64,000 nt of DNA from JAJFUV01 sp964384215 (GTDB lineage: Bacteria; Acidobacteriota; Terriglobia; Bryobacterales; Bryobacteraceae), in assembly GCA_964384215.1 (NCBI GenBank), contig CAYLLB010000014.1, positions 1-64,000 on the forward strand. The letters are read 5' to 3'. Position 1 is the stretch's first letter, and each line of letters begins with the position of its first letter. Shown piece by piece: positions 1 through 6,913 of this stretch. The position numbers and the translations under genes were made by a program. The notes beneath the pieces were generated by a model, which was given only the letters and a program-made list of their open reading frames with translations, was not told where the DNA came from and did no database searches.

Positions 1-137
1 GAATGAAACCCGGCTTTCCAAATTACGACTGGCAGAGAAAAAGGGGGCAGGTCAGCTGCTAATGTCAAGCTCAACAAGGGGGGACGCGCCGTGCGGGTAA
101 CGGGAGCCTGTACCTAACGGCACAGCACTGGCCGTTT
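1..137. other. Edge region without a recognised gene; small hairpin at 116-136
   Basis: No reading frame here looks like a gene. A 6-bp stem (AACGGC at 116-121 with GCCGTT at 131-136, 9-nt loop) lies directly after the stop of the minus-strand sigma54 activator gene. It could act as a weak terminator, but no T-run follows on that strand. The rest may be the tail of something outside the window. Confidence 0.3.
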
Positions 138-1562
138 TCAGGCAGCGGATGAGGGCGCACTGTCGCCTTTGCCGGGATCTTCTTCTTCTTCGAGGCTCTT
201 GCGGCGGATCCCGTGCTTCTCCATGCGGTAGATGAGCGCCTTGCGGCTGATGTCGAGGTAAGCCGCCGCGTGCGTCTGATTGCCTCCGAACTTGGCCAAC
301 GCCCGCGTGAGCAACTCCTTTTCGATGGCTTCCAGGCTGATCCCTTTTGCCGGCAGCTCAAGCTGTAGCGTATCCACTGCCGCACGCTCGCGGCGAAGGA
401 AGTCCGGCAGATCGCCGATAGTGATTTCCTCGCCTCTGGCCAGTACGACAATACGTTCGATGACGTTTTCCAACTCCCGTACATTGCCGGGCCAGCGATA
501 GTTTTGAAAATTGGGCAACAGCGCGGGCGGCAGCACCAGTCCGGGCCGGCCCATTTTCTCCCGGGCCTTGACGAAGAAATGCTGGACCAGTTCCGGGATG
601 TCCTCGGCCCGGTCGCGGAGCGGCGGCAGTTCCAGGGGGATCACCGCCAGGCGGTAGTACAGGTCCTCGCGGAACGTGCCGTCCTCGATCATGGCCCGCA
701 AGTTCCGGTGCGTGGCCGTGACGATGCGGACGTCCACCCTTGAGGGCGAAGTCGCTCCTACTTTTTCCAGTTCACCTTGCTGGATGAGGCGCAGCAGCTT
801 GACCTGCAACTCGCCCGGCATCTCGCCGATCTCATCGAGGAACAGCGTGCCCCGGTCGGCCAGTTCCACCTTGCCCTGCTTGTTGGCTGTAGCTCCGGTG
901 AATGCGCCCTTGACGTGACCGAATAGTTCCGATTCCAACAGGTCGCGCGGGATCGCGCCGCAGTTGATGGTGACGAAAGGCTTGTCGCGGCGCCGGCTGT
1001 TGAAATGAATTGCGCGGGCCAGCAGTTCCTTACCGGTGCCCGTCTCGGCGTGAATCATGATGGTGGCGTCGCTCAGGGCCGCCCGCGCGGCGGTGTCCAG
1101 AACCGACAACAGCGCCTCCGACCGTCCGATGATGTTCTCGAAGCCGTACTTACGGTCCAGGCTGCTGCGCAAGGTGCGGACCTCTGCCACCAGGCGGAAG
1201 TGCTCCAGGACCCGGCCGACAACCAGCCCGAGTTCCTCGTAGTCGATGGGCTTAGTCAGATAGTCGTAAGCACCCGCCCGCATGGCCTGCACCGCGCTTT
1301 GAATGGTGCCGAACGCGGTCACAATGACCACCGGCGTCTCGGGGTAGTCCGCGTGGATCTTGTCCAGCAGTTCGAGCCCGGACATCTCGGGCATCTTCAA
1401 ATCCGTCAGGACGAGTGCCGGGGCTTCCTGCTCGATGGCGGCCAGGGCAGCCTGGCCGTCGGCGGCGGTGGACACGGCGTAGCCCATATCCTGGAGCTGC
1501 GTTTCGAGTACCCATCGCAGGTTTTCGTCATCGTCTACTATCAGAATGCGAGCAGGATTCAT
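138..1562 (-). CDS. NtrC-family sigma54-dependent response regulator
   Basis: A cytoplasmic transcription activator of 474 aa with the full NtrC architecture. The receiver domain (1-120) has Asp54 in VLTDLKMPEM as phosphoacceptor and the acidic DDDE pocket near the start. The AAA+ domain (about 142-375) has Walker A HAETGTGKE (171-179), the sigma54-contacting GAFTGA loop (219-224) and Walker B TLFLDEI (239-245). A Fis-type helix-turn-helix with GGNQTHAAAYLDISRKALI lies near the C-terminus. A TTG nine bases upstream is also in frame and overlaps the kinase stop codon. I prefer the ATG at 1562, which has GAGGA just before it, although the spacing is short. It is the last gene of a minus-strand run and is the partner of the kinase directly upstream. 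Intact GAFTGA means it should work with sigma54 RNA polymerase; the target promoters proposed at 4.1-5.0 kb are inference. Confidence 0.95.
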   Translation of the reverse strand: MNPARILIVDDDENLRWVLETQLQDMGYAVSTAADGQAALAAIEQEAPALVLTDLKMPEMSGLELLDKIHADYPETPVVIVTAFGTIQSAVQAMRAGAYDYLTKPIDYEELGLVVGRVLEHFRLVAEVRTLRSSLDRKYGFENIIGRSEALLSVLDTAARAALSDATIMIHAETGTGKELLARAIHFNSRRRDKPFVTINCGAIPRDLLESELFGHVKGAFTGATANKQGKVELADRGTLFLDEIGEMPGELQVKLLRLIQQGELEKVGATSPSRVDVRIVTATHRNLRAMIEDGTFREDLYYRLAVIPLELPPLRDRAEDIPELVQHFFVKAREKMGRPGLVLPPALLPNFQNYRWPGNVRELENVIERIVVLARGEEITIGDLPDFLRRERAAVDTLQLELPAKGISLEAIEKELLTRALAKFGGNQTHAAAYLDISRKALIYRMEKHGIRRKSLEEEEDPGKGDSAPSSAA

Positions 1563-1567
1563 GTTCC

Positions 1568-2506
1568 TCAACGTTTGGCCGGTAGAATAACCGAAAAGGT
1601 CATCCCCCTATCCGGATTGCCATGCGCCTGGAGCGAACCACCCATCTGGCGCATGATCTGATGGGCCACAGGGAGGCCGAGGCCGGTGCCGTGTTCCTTG
1701 GTCGTAAAAAACGGATCGAACAGGCGGTCGACGTGGGCCGGCGCCACGCCGTGGCCGCGATCGATCACGCGGATTGTGATGCGCCCGTCGCAGGCGGACG
1801 CAGAGAGGGTAACCGTTTCCCCGTCCGGGCTGGCCTCAATCGCATTGAGCATCAGATTCAGCAGCACCTGCTCTAGCTGCTCGGGATCGCATTCGACTGG
1901 CGGCAGTTCCGGTTCCACTTGCTTGTCGAAGTGGATGGTCTTGCCGTGTACACCATGGTCGGCCAGCGCCAGGGTGCTCTCCAGGACCGCGGCCAGTTCC
2001 ACGGTCTGAAAACGGGGCGCCCGTGGGCGCGCGAAATTGAGAAAGCTCGTAAGCAGCCCATCCAGGCGATGGCATTCGTTGGCGATGATGTCGACGCACC
2101 GGGCCTGCTTGGGATCCAGGTTCCGGTTGCGGCGCAGGATGGCAGCCGCCCCCGAAATGCTCGCCAGGGGATTCCGGATCTCATGCGCCAGGCCGGCCGA
2201 CAACTGGCCCAGCGCGGACAACCTTTCGGCCCGTTTCATCCCTTCGAAGGTGGCCTGTACTTTCTCATATACCGAACCGAGCTTTTCCGAAAGGCGGCGG
2301 TAATGCTCCTTCTGGCGATGTTCATGCGCCGCCAGCGATGCGGAGCCCAGGCCCAACAGGAACAACAAGACCGCGGCGATGATACGCTCCTGCCACGCGA
2401 ACCCCGGCGGCGGGAAGGCGAGCAGGACGGCACATGCGAGCGCCAGCACAACGCTGAACGCGCTCGCGGCCCACCATATCAACGTCCTTGGGTCGATTCT
2501 TTTCAA
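1568..2506 (-). CDS. Membrane-anchored sensor histidine kinase, partner of the NtrC-type regulator
   Basis: A 312-aa kinase. Two hydrophobic segments (about 11-31 and 41-60) form a hairpin with only a ten-residue loop, so there is essentially no periplasmic sensor domain. A short coiled linker follows, then HisKA with the phosphoacceptor His108 in LAHEIRNPL. The HATPase domain shows the N box NLMLNAIEA, G1 DRGHGV, F box FFTTK and G2 GTGLGLPVA. This is the AtoS/ZraS/NtrB-like class that pairs with sigma54 activators. Its stop codon abuts or overlaps the start of the regulator gene. The lack of an external domain suggests it senses a membrane or cytoplasmic signal, possibly through the small membrane or Usp proteins encoded upstream; that link is inference. 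Confidence 0.93.
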   Translation of the reverse strand: MKRIDPRTLIWWAASAFSVVLALACAVLLAFPPPGFAWQERIIAAVLLFLLGLGSASLAAHEHRQKEHYRRLSEKLGSVYEKVQATFEGMKRAERLSALGQLSAGLAHEIRNPLASISGAAAILRRNRNLDPKQARCVDIIANECHRLDGLLTSFLNFARPRAPRFQTVELAAVLESTLALADHGVHGKTIHFDKQVEPELPPVECDPEQLEQVLLNLMLNAIEASPDGETVTLSASACDGRITIRVIDRGHGVAPAHVDRLFDPFFTTKEHGTGLGLPVAHQIMRQMGGSLQAHGNPDRGMTFSVILPAKR

Positions 2507-2562
2507 CGGGCGTTCATGCTCCCTGGATCCCTCTCGACGCTTCCTTCACCAACAGCGTACAA

Positions 2563-3375
2563 CTACACGCTGGCGACCGGGCAAGGTGCCTGCCGGATCA
2601 TGTCGTACGGCATGGCGCGCAGGCCGCCGAGCAGACGCTTGCGCGGGCTCTTTCCGATTACGACGAGGTCGGCGCGCATCTGTTGGGCGACCGAGGGAAT
2701 CGCAGGCAGGGGGCGTCCGGCTTCCAGCCAGACCTCGGCACTGGTGCCGGCGCATTCCTGGAGGGTTCGGATGTCTTGGCGGGCCATCTTTTTGATCCAC
2801 ATCGCCCACTCCTGCCCGCAAGGGTAGCCGGGTACGCTGTCCAGGCCCGCACTGGTGTGGATCACCGAAAGGTTCGCCCCGAGACGCTCAGTGAGGCCGG
2901 CCGCCCACCGCAGCACCTGGATCGTGTGCGGCCCCAGCGATAGGCCGCAGAGGATGTTGCGGATGGCTTTTCCATAGTGCCGCGGGAGGTCGTCGAGTGT
3001 GCCCGCCCAGACCGGGCAGGGTGCGTCTTCGATGACGCGCAGAGTGATGGAGCGGCTCAACAGACGTGATAGGCAGCTCATCGCCCGCGCCGGCATTAAG
3101 ATGAGGTCGACGTTTTCGCCTTTCGCGGTTGCGAGGATAACATCCACAGGGTCCCCCTCGCGCATGGCGAACCGGTATTGTGTGTCGCCATGCAGCTTCG
3201 AAATCTGGTCGCGGACGGCCTTGTGGGCGGCGTCGAGCGGCCAGCCTTCCTCAATGGCGTGGACAAACACCAGTTCGGAACCCAATTCGGCACCCAGCCA
3301 CAGGGCGTAGCGGGCCGTGGCAATGGAACGCGCCGACAAATCGACGGGCACGAGAATCTTGGCAAAGTGAGTCAT
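2563..3375 (-). CDS. Universal stress protein with two tandem Usp domains
   Basis: A 270-aa cytoplasmic protein made of two UspA-type Rossmann-like domains. The first (about 1-130) opens with FAKILVPVDLSARS and ends LRVIEDAPCPVWAG. The second (about 135-270) opens with IRNILCGLSLGP and ends MIRQAPCPVASV. The usual G-2x-G-9x-G-S/T nucleotide loop is missing from domain one (LILMPARAMSCLSRLL) and degenerate in domain two (VVIGKSPRKRLLGGLR). ATP binding is therefore uncertain, and a signalling or scaffold role is as likely. It sits between a small membrane protein gene, four bases upstream, and the histidine kinase, so it is probably co-transcribed with both. Confidence 0.88.
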   Translation of the reverse strand: MTHFAKILVPVDLSARSIATARYALWLGAELGSELVFVHAIEEGWPLDAAHKAVRDQISKLHGDTQYRFAMREGDPVDVILATAKGENVDLILMPARAMSCLSRLLSRSITLRVIEDAPCPVWAGTLDDLPRHYGKAIRNILCGLSLGPHTIQVLRWAAGLTERLGANLSVIHTSAGLDSVPGYPCGQEWAMWIKKMARQDIRTLQECAGTSAEVWLEAGRPLPAIPSVAQQMRADLVVIGKSPRKRLLGGLRAMPYDMIRQAPCPVASV

Positions 3376-3379
3376 CGCT

Positions 3380-3604
3380 TTACTCCCGAACGCGCGCTAA
3401 CACGGCTAGCACGATGAGAAAGACCGTGCCGATGACGAAAGCCAGACCCTGCAGAGCGAGGTGCAGCCCACGACGCGTCCAGAGTTCCTGGATCATTTCA
3501 TAGAGACGCGTCTCGCGCCATCCCAGCACACGCTGCGGTGGTGGTTTCGTGGCGTTCCCGCGAGATGACCTCGCAACGATGAATTGTTCCGTCCGGTGAA
3601 GCAA
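3380..3604 (-). CDS. Small single-span membrane protein of unknown function
   Basis: A 74-aa protein that I do not recognise. A polar, Arg-rich N-terminal half is followed by one strong hydrophobic segment (about 51-70, LALQGLAFVIGTVFLIVLAV) and a short basic tail. The start is a TTG, supported by an excellent Shine-Dalgarno AAGGAGG (on the minus strand) five bases upstream. It follows the DUF302 gene by 27 bases and precedes the Usp gene by four, so it is almost certainly part of the same operon. It could tether or tune the Usp or kinase proteins, but nothing in the sequence proves this. Confidence 0.7.
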   Translation of the reverse strand: MLHRTEQFIVARSSRGNATKPPPQRVLGWRETRLYEMIQELWTRRGLHLALQGLAFVIGTVFLIVLAVLARVRE

Positions 3605-3631
3605 TCAATCCTCCTTTTCGACCGTCTGCTG

Positions 3632-4060
3632 TCAGGAGCAAGCGATCAGATGCGCTTCTTCCCGTTCCGCGATCGACTCCATGGCGCGAACCATTCGCGA
3701 ATGGAGATTGACTAAGGGATCCCGCGTCCCGGCCGGGTACTCGGCCTGAGCGAGAGAATCCATTTTTCGCAGAATGACCTTCGTTTGGCGCTCGTTGCCA
3801 CTAACGACCAGGGGCTGGGGAATTATCAGGGCCGCGCTGCGGTGGAAAACCACGGCTTCCAGCAACAGCGCTGGTTCGTCGACGAACAGTAAAACGCAAG
3901 GCGCCAACCCCACTCCCAGCTCGTTCTTGATGCGGGCGGTAACGTCCAGTTCGGCCGGCGTATGCAAGCCCTGCCGCGCCAGCGCCTGCCGTACGGTTCG
4001 AAGTCCGGCCGGGTAGGGGGCGGGGACAGTGAATGTTTCGTGCTGTGGGCCTTTGCTCAT
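3632..4060 (-). CDS. DUF302 family protein
   Basis: A 142-aa soluble protein resembling DUF302. It has the family pattern of an N-terminal TVRQALARQG helix, then DVTARIKNELGVGLAPCVLL, then a strand-rich stretch ending in LIIPQPLVV where family members have LLLPCNVVV. DUF302 proteins are small alpha/beta folds often found near redox and stress genes; their biochemical role is unknown. It is the first gene of the minus-strand run that continues through the small membrane protein, Usp, kinase and sigma54 activator. A GAGG motif lies nine bases before ATG 4060, and a -24/-12 promoter-like sequence lies just upstream. Confidence 0.75.
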   Translation of the reverse strand: MSKGPQHETFTVPAPYPAGLRTVRQALARQGLHTPAELDVTARIKNELGVGLAPCVLLFVDEPALLLEAVVFHRSAALIIPQPLVVSGNERQTKVILRKMDSLAQAEYPAGTRDPLVNLHSRMVRAMESIAEREEAHLIACS

Positions 4061-4084
4061 AATGCGACGCCTCGCCTATCCTGG

Positions 4085-4101
4085 AGCAATTCGCACGCCA
4101 G
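4085..4101 (-). promoter_or_regulatory. Candidate sigma54 (-24/-12) promoter for the DUF302-Usp-kinase-activator run
   Basis: On the minus strand the sequence is CTGGCGTGCGAATTGCT. The invariant GG and GC are separated by exactly ten bases, and TGGC and TTGCT match the RpoN consensus TGGCACG-N4-TTGCW; two consensus positions differ. A transcript would start near 4073-4075, leaving a leader of about 14 bases that still contains a GAGG ribosome site before ATG 4060. The pairing with an encoded GAFTGA-type activator makes it credible, but it is a short motif read by eye. Confidence 0.6.
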
Positions 4102-4252
4102 ACGGCATCATTAGGACACACCCGCGGCTTTACAGCGTGTTTCGCCCGCCAGCGTGGTACCGCCTATGGGGCGCAGTTGGACCAGGTCGGGCAGCACTGT
4201 GCGTTTTCGGCCAATCCCGGGGCCGGTCTCCCGCCTGGGAGGCGCTTCTGGG

Positions 4253-4269
4253 CTGGCACTACGATTGCT
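4253..4269 (+). promoter_or_regulatory. Candidate sigma54 (-24/-12) promoter for rnk
   Basis: The sequence CTGGCACTACGATTGCT differs from the RpoN consensus TGGCACG-N4-TTGCW at one position only (G to T). It has the required ten bases between GG and GC. The expected start near 4280 gives a leader of about 45 bases before the rnk ATG at 4325. It faces away from the DUF302 promoter across the same 264-bp intergenic region, which could hold shared activator sites. Confidence 0.7.
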
Positions 4270-4324
4270 TTGTTGAATGCTTTACGAACGCATCCCGGCG
4301 CGGATTCCGCTTGGAGGTTCCACG

Positions 4325-4735
4325 ATGAAGGACACCATCTACATCACGAAGGAAGATTACGACAGGCTGCGACGGTTGGTTGAGGGGCGGCGTGCGGGGG
4401 ACTATCGCGATGCCGAATACCTCAACGAGTTGGAAGTGGAGCTGGATCGGGCGGAAATCGTAGATCCAAGCGCCGTGCCCCGCGATGTGGTCACGATGGG
4501 ATCGGAGATCCGGCTGAAGGACCTGGATACCAAGGAGGTAAGAACCTACCGCCTCGTGTTCCCGGCCCAGGTCCGTGGCGAGAACGCGATTTCGGTGCTG
4601 GCTCCCATCGGCACAGCGATGCTGGGATACCAGGTGGGTGATGTCATCGAATGGCGCGTGCCGAAAGGACTGCGCAGGCTGAAGGTCCTCAAGATTCTCT
4701 ATCAGCCGGAGCGTGAGGGTGTGGCTGCCGGCTGA
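4325..4735 (+). CDS. rnk: Rnk-type nucleoside diphosphate kinase regulator (GreA-like C-terminal domain)
   Basis: A 136-aa Rnk/GreA-superfamily protein. A short N-terminal helical part (ITKEDYDRLRRLVEG, about 1-45) precedes an FKBP-like C-terminal domain with VTMGSEIRLKDLDTKEVRTY, VLAPIGTAMLGYQVGD and IEWRVPKGLRRLKVLKI. All of these are typical of Rnk/GreA C-domains. It lacks the long GreA coiled coil, so it should bind RNA polymerase without classical transcript-cleavage activity. In enterics Rnk affects nucleotide pools and competes with Gre factors. ATG 4325 is chosen because GGAGG sits seven bases upstream; an in-frame ATG 48 bases earlier has no such site. A sigma54-like promoter precedes it, linking it to the divergent stress operon. 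Confidence 0.85.
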   Translation: MKDTIYITKEDYDRLRRLVEGRRAGDYRDAEYLNELEVELDRAEIVDPSAVPRDVVTMGSEIRLKDLDTKEVRTYRLVFPAQVRGENAISVLAPIGTAMLGYQVGDVIEWRVPKGLRRLKVLKILYQPEREGVAAG

Positions 4736-4919
4736 TCTGGACGGTCTCCTCATGTTCGTCCGGCGAATGGCACAGGAATCCCACGCCCATTGCCAGGCTT
4801 GCCAGGAGAGACAAGACGAGCAGGCACGCGAGCACGCGGCACAGCAAGCGATCCGCGCAGCTTGGCTTGGCGCGCGACCCGCATTGCGTTGGACAGCCTA
4901 GTCTCAGGCATCTGAACAT
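4689..4919 (-). CDS. Small Cys/His-rich single-span membrane protein, hypothetical
   Basis: A 76-aa ORF of unknown function. The N-terminus is basic and cysteine-rich (FRCLRLGCPTQCGSR). One hydrophobic segment follows (about 28-50, LACLLVLSLLASLAMGVGFL), then an acidic, His-containing tail (CHSPDEHEETVQISRQPHPH). ATG 4919 has AAGGGAG four bases upstream, and a sigma54-like promoter lies at 4951-4967. These two signals are why I take it as a gene although its 3' end overlaps rnk by 47 bases on the other strand. It could instead be a chance frame. Confidence 0.5.
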   Translation of the reverse strand: MFRCLRLGCPTQCGSRAKPSCADRLLCRVLACLLVLSLLASLAMGVGFLCHSPDEHEETVQISRQPHPHAPADRES

Positions 4920-4950
4920 GGCACTCCCTTTCGTCTTGCCACGAGGTAAT

Positions 4951-4967
4951 AGCAATTCGGCGGCCAA
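4951..4967 (-). promoter_or_regulatory. Candidate sigma54 (-24/-12) promoter for the 76-aa membrane ORF
   Basis: The minus-strand sequence TTGGCCGCCGAATTGCT keeps GG and GC ten bases apart and has TGGC and TTGCT, but differs at three inner consensus positions. It shares the block CGAATTGCT exactly with the DUF302 promoter candidate. A start near 4940 would give a leader of about 20 bases with AAGGGAG before ATG 4919. It is the weakest of the three candidates when taken alone. Confidence 0.45.
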
Positions 4968-5003
4968 ATGCGGCGGGCATCGCCGCGCCCGCGAGGGTGC
5001 GAT

Positions 5004-6506
5004 TTATCGGGCCGGGTGCGCGGAGCGAATCTTGTGCAGCATGACTTCCATTTCCTCGACGCGCTCGGGGTACTGGCCGGCGAGATTCCTGGTTTCTCCG
5101 ATGTCCGCGGCGAGGTCGTAAAGCTGAGGGCGCGGATCGGCTCCCAATTCGATGTTCACGTCCTTGTTGAGCCGCGCCCCCGCCGACGGCGGGATGTACT
5201 TCCACGTGCCCGCGCGTAAGCTCAGCGACGGGCCCTGCTCGACCAAAGTTTCGCGGCCCCGTGCGCTTTCGCCGAGAAGCGCGGGCAGCACATTCTCGCT
5301 GTCCGGGGCTGCCTTGGAACTGAGCGGGGCGCCGGTGAGCCGCGCCACGCTACGAGGAATGTCCACTTGCGAGATGAGCGCATCTGAAACACCGGGCTTC
5401 ACGCGACCGGGCCAGTTGACCACGAAGGGCACGCGTGTACCTCCTTCAAAACGGCTGTACTTGCCGCCTCGCAGAGGGCCGTTGGGCCGGTGTCCGCCAA
5501 GTCTTTCGACGGCTTCGTCACGGTAGCCGTCGTCCACCACGGCGCCGTTGTCGCTGGTGAAGATAATCAACGTATGATCGAGGAGGTTGCGCTTCCGCAG
5601 CATCTCTACGATCCGTCCCACGCACCAATCGAGCTGCGCTATAGCGTTGCCGCGTGCCCCCATGGGCGTCGCCGACGCAAAACGCGCGTGGGGCACCCGC
5701 GGAACATGGATGTCGTGCGAGGAGAAGTAAAGGAAGAATGGCCCGGCGTCGTGCGACTCGATGAATCTGACGGCCCGCCCGGCGAGCACATCCGCCATCA
5801 GCTCGTCTTTCCATAGCGCCGACTTCCCGCCGCTCATGTAGCCGATGCGGCTGATGCCGTTCACGATGGTCATGTCGTGGCCGTGGCTGGGATGTAACTT
5901 GAGCAGTTCGGGGTGCGCCGCCCCGGTTGGCTGGTCATCGAGGGGGCCCTTGTAGCTGACCCGGATGGGGTCGCGCGGGTCCAGTCCCGCCACGCGATGG
6001 TTTTCGACGTAAACGCAGGGGATGCGGTCACCCGTCGCCGGGATGATGAAGCACTCGTCGAACCCGATCTCCAACGGGCCGGGTTTAATCTCCCCGTTCC
6101 AGTCGACGTGACCATCGCCGAGGCCGAGGTGCCACTTGCCCACAGCCCCCGTGCGGTAACCGCGGGCCTTCAAAATCGATGAAAGCGTGGCGCGCCCTGG
6201 GCGGATAAGCAGTGGGGCGTCTCCCGGTAGGATGCGAGCCTCCTCGATACGGAAGGCGTACTCACCGGTGAGCAGCGAATAACGGGATGGAGTGCAGGTG
6301 GCGGCGGAGGAATGAGCGTCGGTGAAGCGGATGCCGCCGGCGGCGAGACGGTCGATGTTCGGGGTTCGGACGCGGGTGGCGCCGTAGCAGGCGAGGTCGC
6401 CGTAACCCAGATCGTCGGCGTAGATGAAAACAATATTCGGCAGGCGGGCCGGGCTACGCGGCAACGCGGCGCCCAGGCATGCGGAAAGGAAGTCCCTTCG
6501 ATTCAT
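5004..6506 (-). CDS. Exported type I sulfatase (arylsulfatase A family)
   Basis: A 500-aa hydrolase that removes sulfate esters from an organic substrate, probably a sulfated glycan. The metal-binding DD pair is at 31-32 (FIYADDLGYGD). The formylglycine motif Cys71-T-P-S-R followed by LLTG shows a Cys-type enzyme needing conversion by an anaerobic maturase or formylglycine-generating enzyme; neither is in the window. GKWHLG near residue 115 and the TSDNG motif add further active-site residues. The N-terminus MNRRDFLSACLGAAL looks like a twin-arginine signal. GAGGA lies before ATG 6506. Convergent genes do not crowd it, and it is likely a single transcription unit. Sulfatases are common in acidobacteria that degrade polysaccharides; the natural substrate cannot be read from the sequence. 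Confidence 0.93.
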   Translation of the reverse strand: MNRRDFLSACLGAALPRSPARLPNIVFIYADDLGYGDLACYGATRVRTPNIDRLAAGGIRFTDAHSSAATCTPSRYSLLTGEYAFRIEEARILPGDAPLLIRPGRATLSSILKARGYRTGAVGKWHLGLGDGHVDWNGEIKPGPLEIGFDECFIIPATGDRIPCVYVENHRVAGLDPRDPIRVSYKGPLDDQPTGAAHPELLKLHPSHGHDMTIVNGISRIGYMSGGKSALWKDELMADVLAGRAVRFIESHDAGPFFLYFSSHDIHVPRVPHARFASATPMGARGNAIAQLDWCVGRIVEMLRKRNLLDHTLIIFTSDNGAVVDDGYRDEAVERLGGHRPNGPLRGGKYSRFEGGTRVPFVVNWPGRVKPGVSDALISQVDIPRSVARLTGAPLSSKAAPDSENVLPALLGESARGRETLVEQGPSLSLRAGTWKYIPPSAGARLNKDVNIELGADPRPQLYDLAADIGETRNLAGQYPERVEEMEVMLHKIRSAHPAR

Positions 6507-6530
6507 GCTTGTGTCCTCGCTGGCGGTGCG

Positions 6531-6911
6531 CTACTGAACTCTCCTGGCGGGCACGTTGATGACTGGAATGAGTGAGTTGCGCGTTTCGGTGGTGGGCCGC
6601 TGCATGTGAGACAGCTCCTGGTTCAGCATGGCTACGAACGCCTCGATCTGCTTCTGCATCTCCGCCATCTTCTCGCGCATATTCAGGATGATCTCGACGC
6701 CGGCCAGGTTCACACCCAACTCGCGCGTGAGTTCCAGGATCACTTCGAGGCGTTGGAGATCGTCGTCCGTGTACAAGCGCGTGTTGCCTTCGCTGCGCGA
6801 GGGCTTCAGCAGCCCCTCGCGTTCGTATAAACGCAGGGTCTGGGGGTGGATGCCGTATTGCTCGCTGACGGCCGAGATCATATAGGCGGCTTTGCCTCTT
6901 CGCTTGGCCAT
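6531..6911 (-). CDS. hspR: MerR-family heat-shock repressor HspR
   Basis: A 126-aa DNA-binding protein. The MerR-type winged helix (about 10-75) reads YMISAVSEQYGIHPQTLRLYEREGLLKPSRSEGNTRLYTDD (split here as seen at residues 10-50), followed by a coiled dimerisation helix (MREKMAEMQKQIEAFVAML). It has no cysteine or metal site of the metal-sensing MerR type. Location directly after dnaJ (two-base gap) and dnaK is the hallmark of HspR, which represses its own operon through HAIR inverted repeats and uses DnaK as co-repressor in Streptomyces. A HAIR-like element overlaps the dnaK promoter at 10151-10171. Confidence 0.9.
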   Translation of the reverse strand: MAKRRGKAAYMISAVSEQYGIHPQTLRLYEREGLLKPSRSEGNTRLYTDDDLQRLEVILELTRELGVNLAGVEIILNMREKMAEMQKQIEAFVAMLNQELSHMQRPTTETRNSLIPVINVPARRVQ

Positions 6912-6913
6912 GG

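Noticed and set aside
4061..4324. A gene in the 264-base gap between DUF302 and rnk
   Set aside because: No frame has a ribosome site with plausible product. The stretch is better explained by two divergent promoters and possible activator sites.
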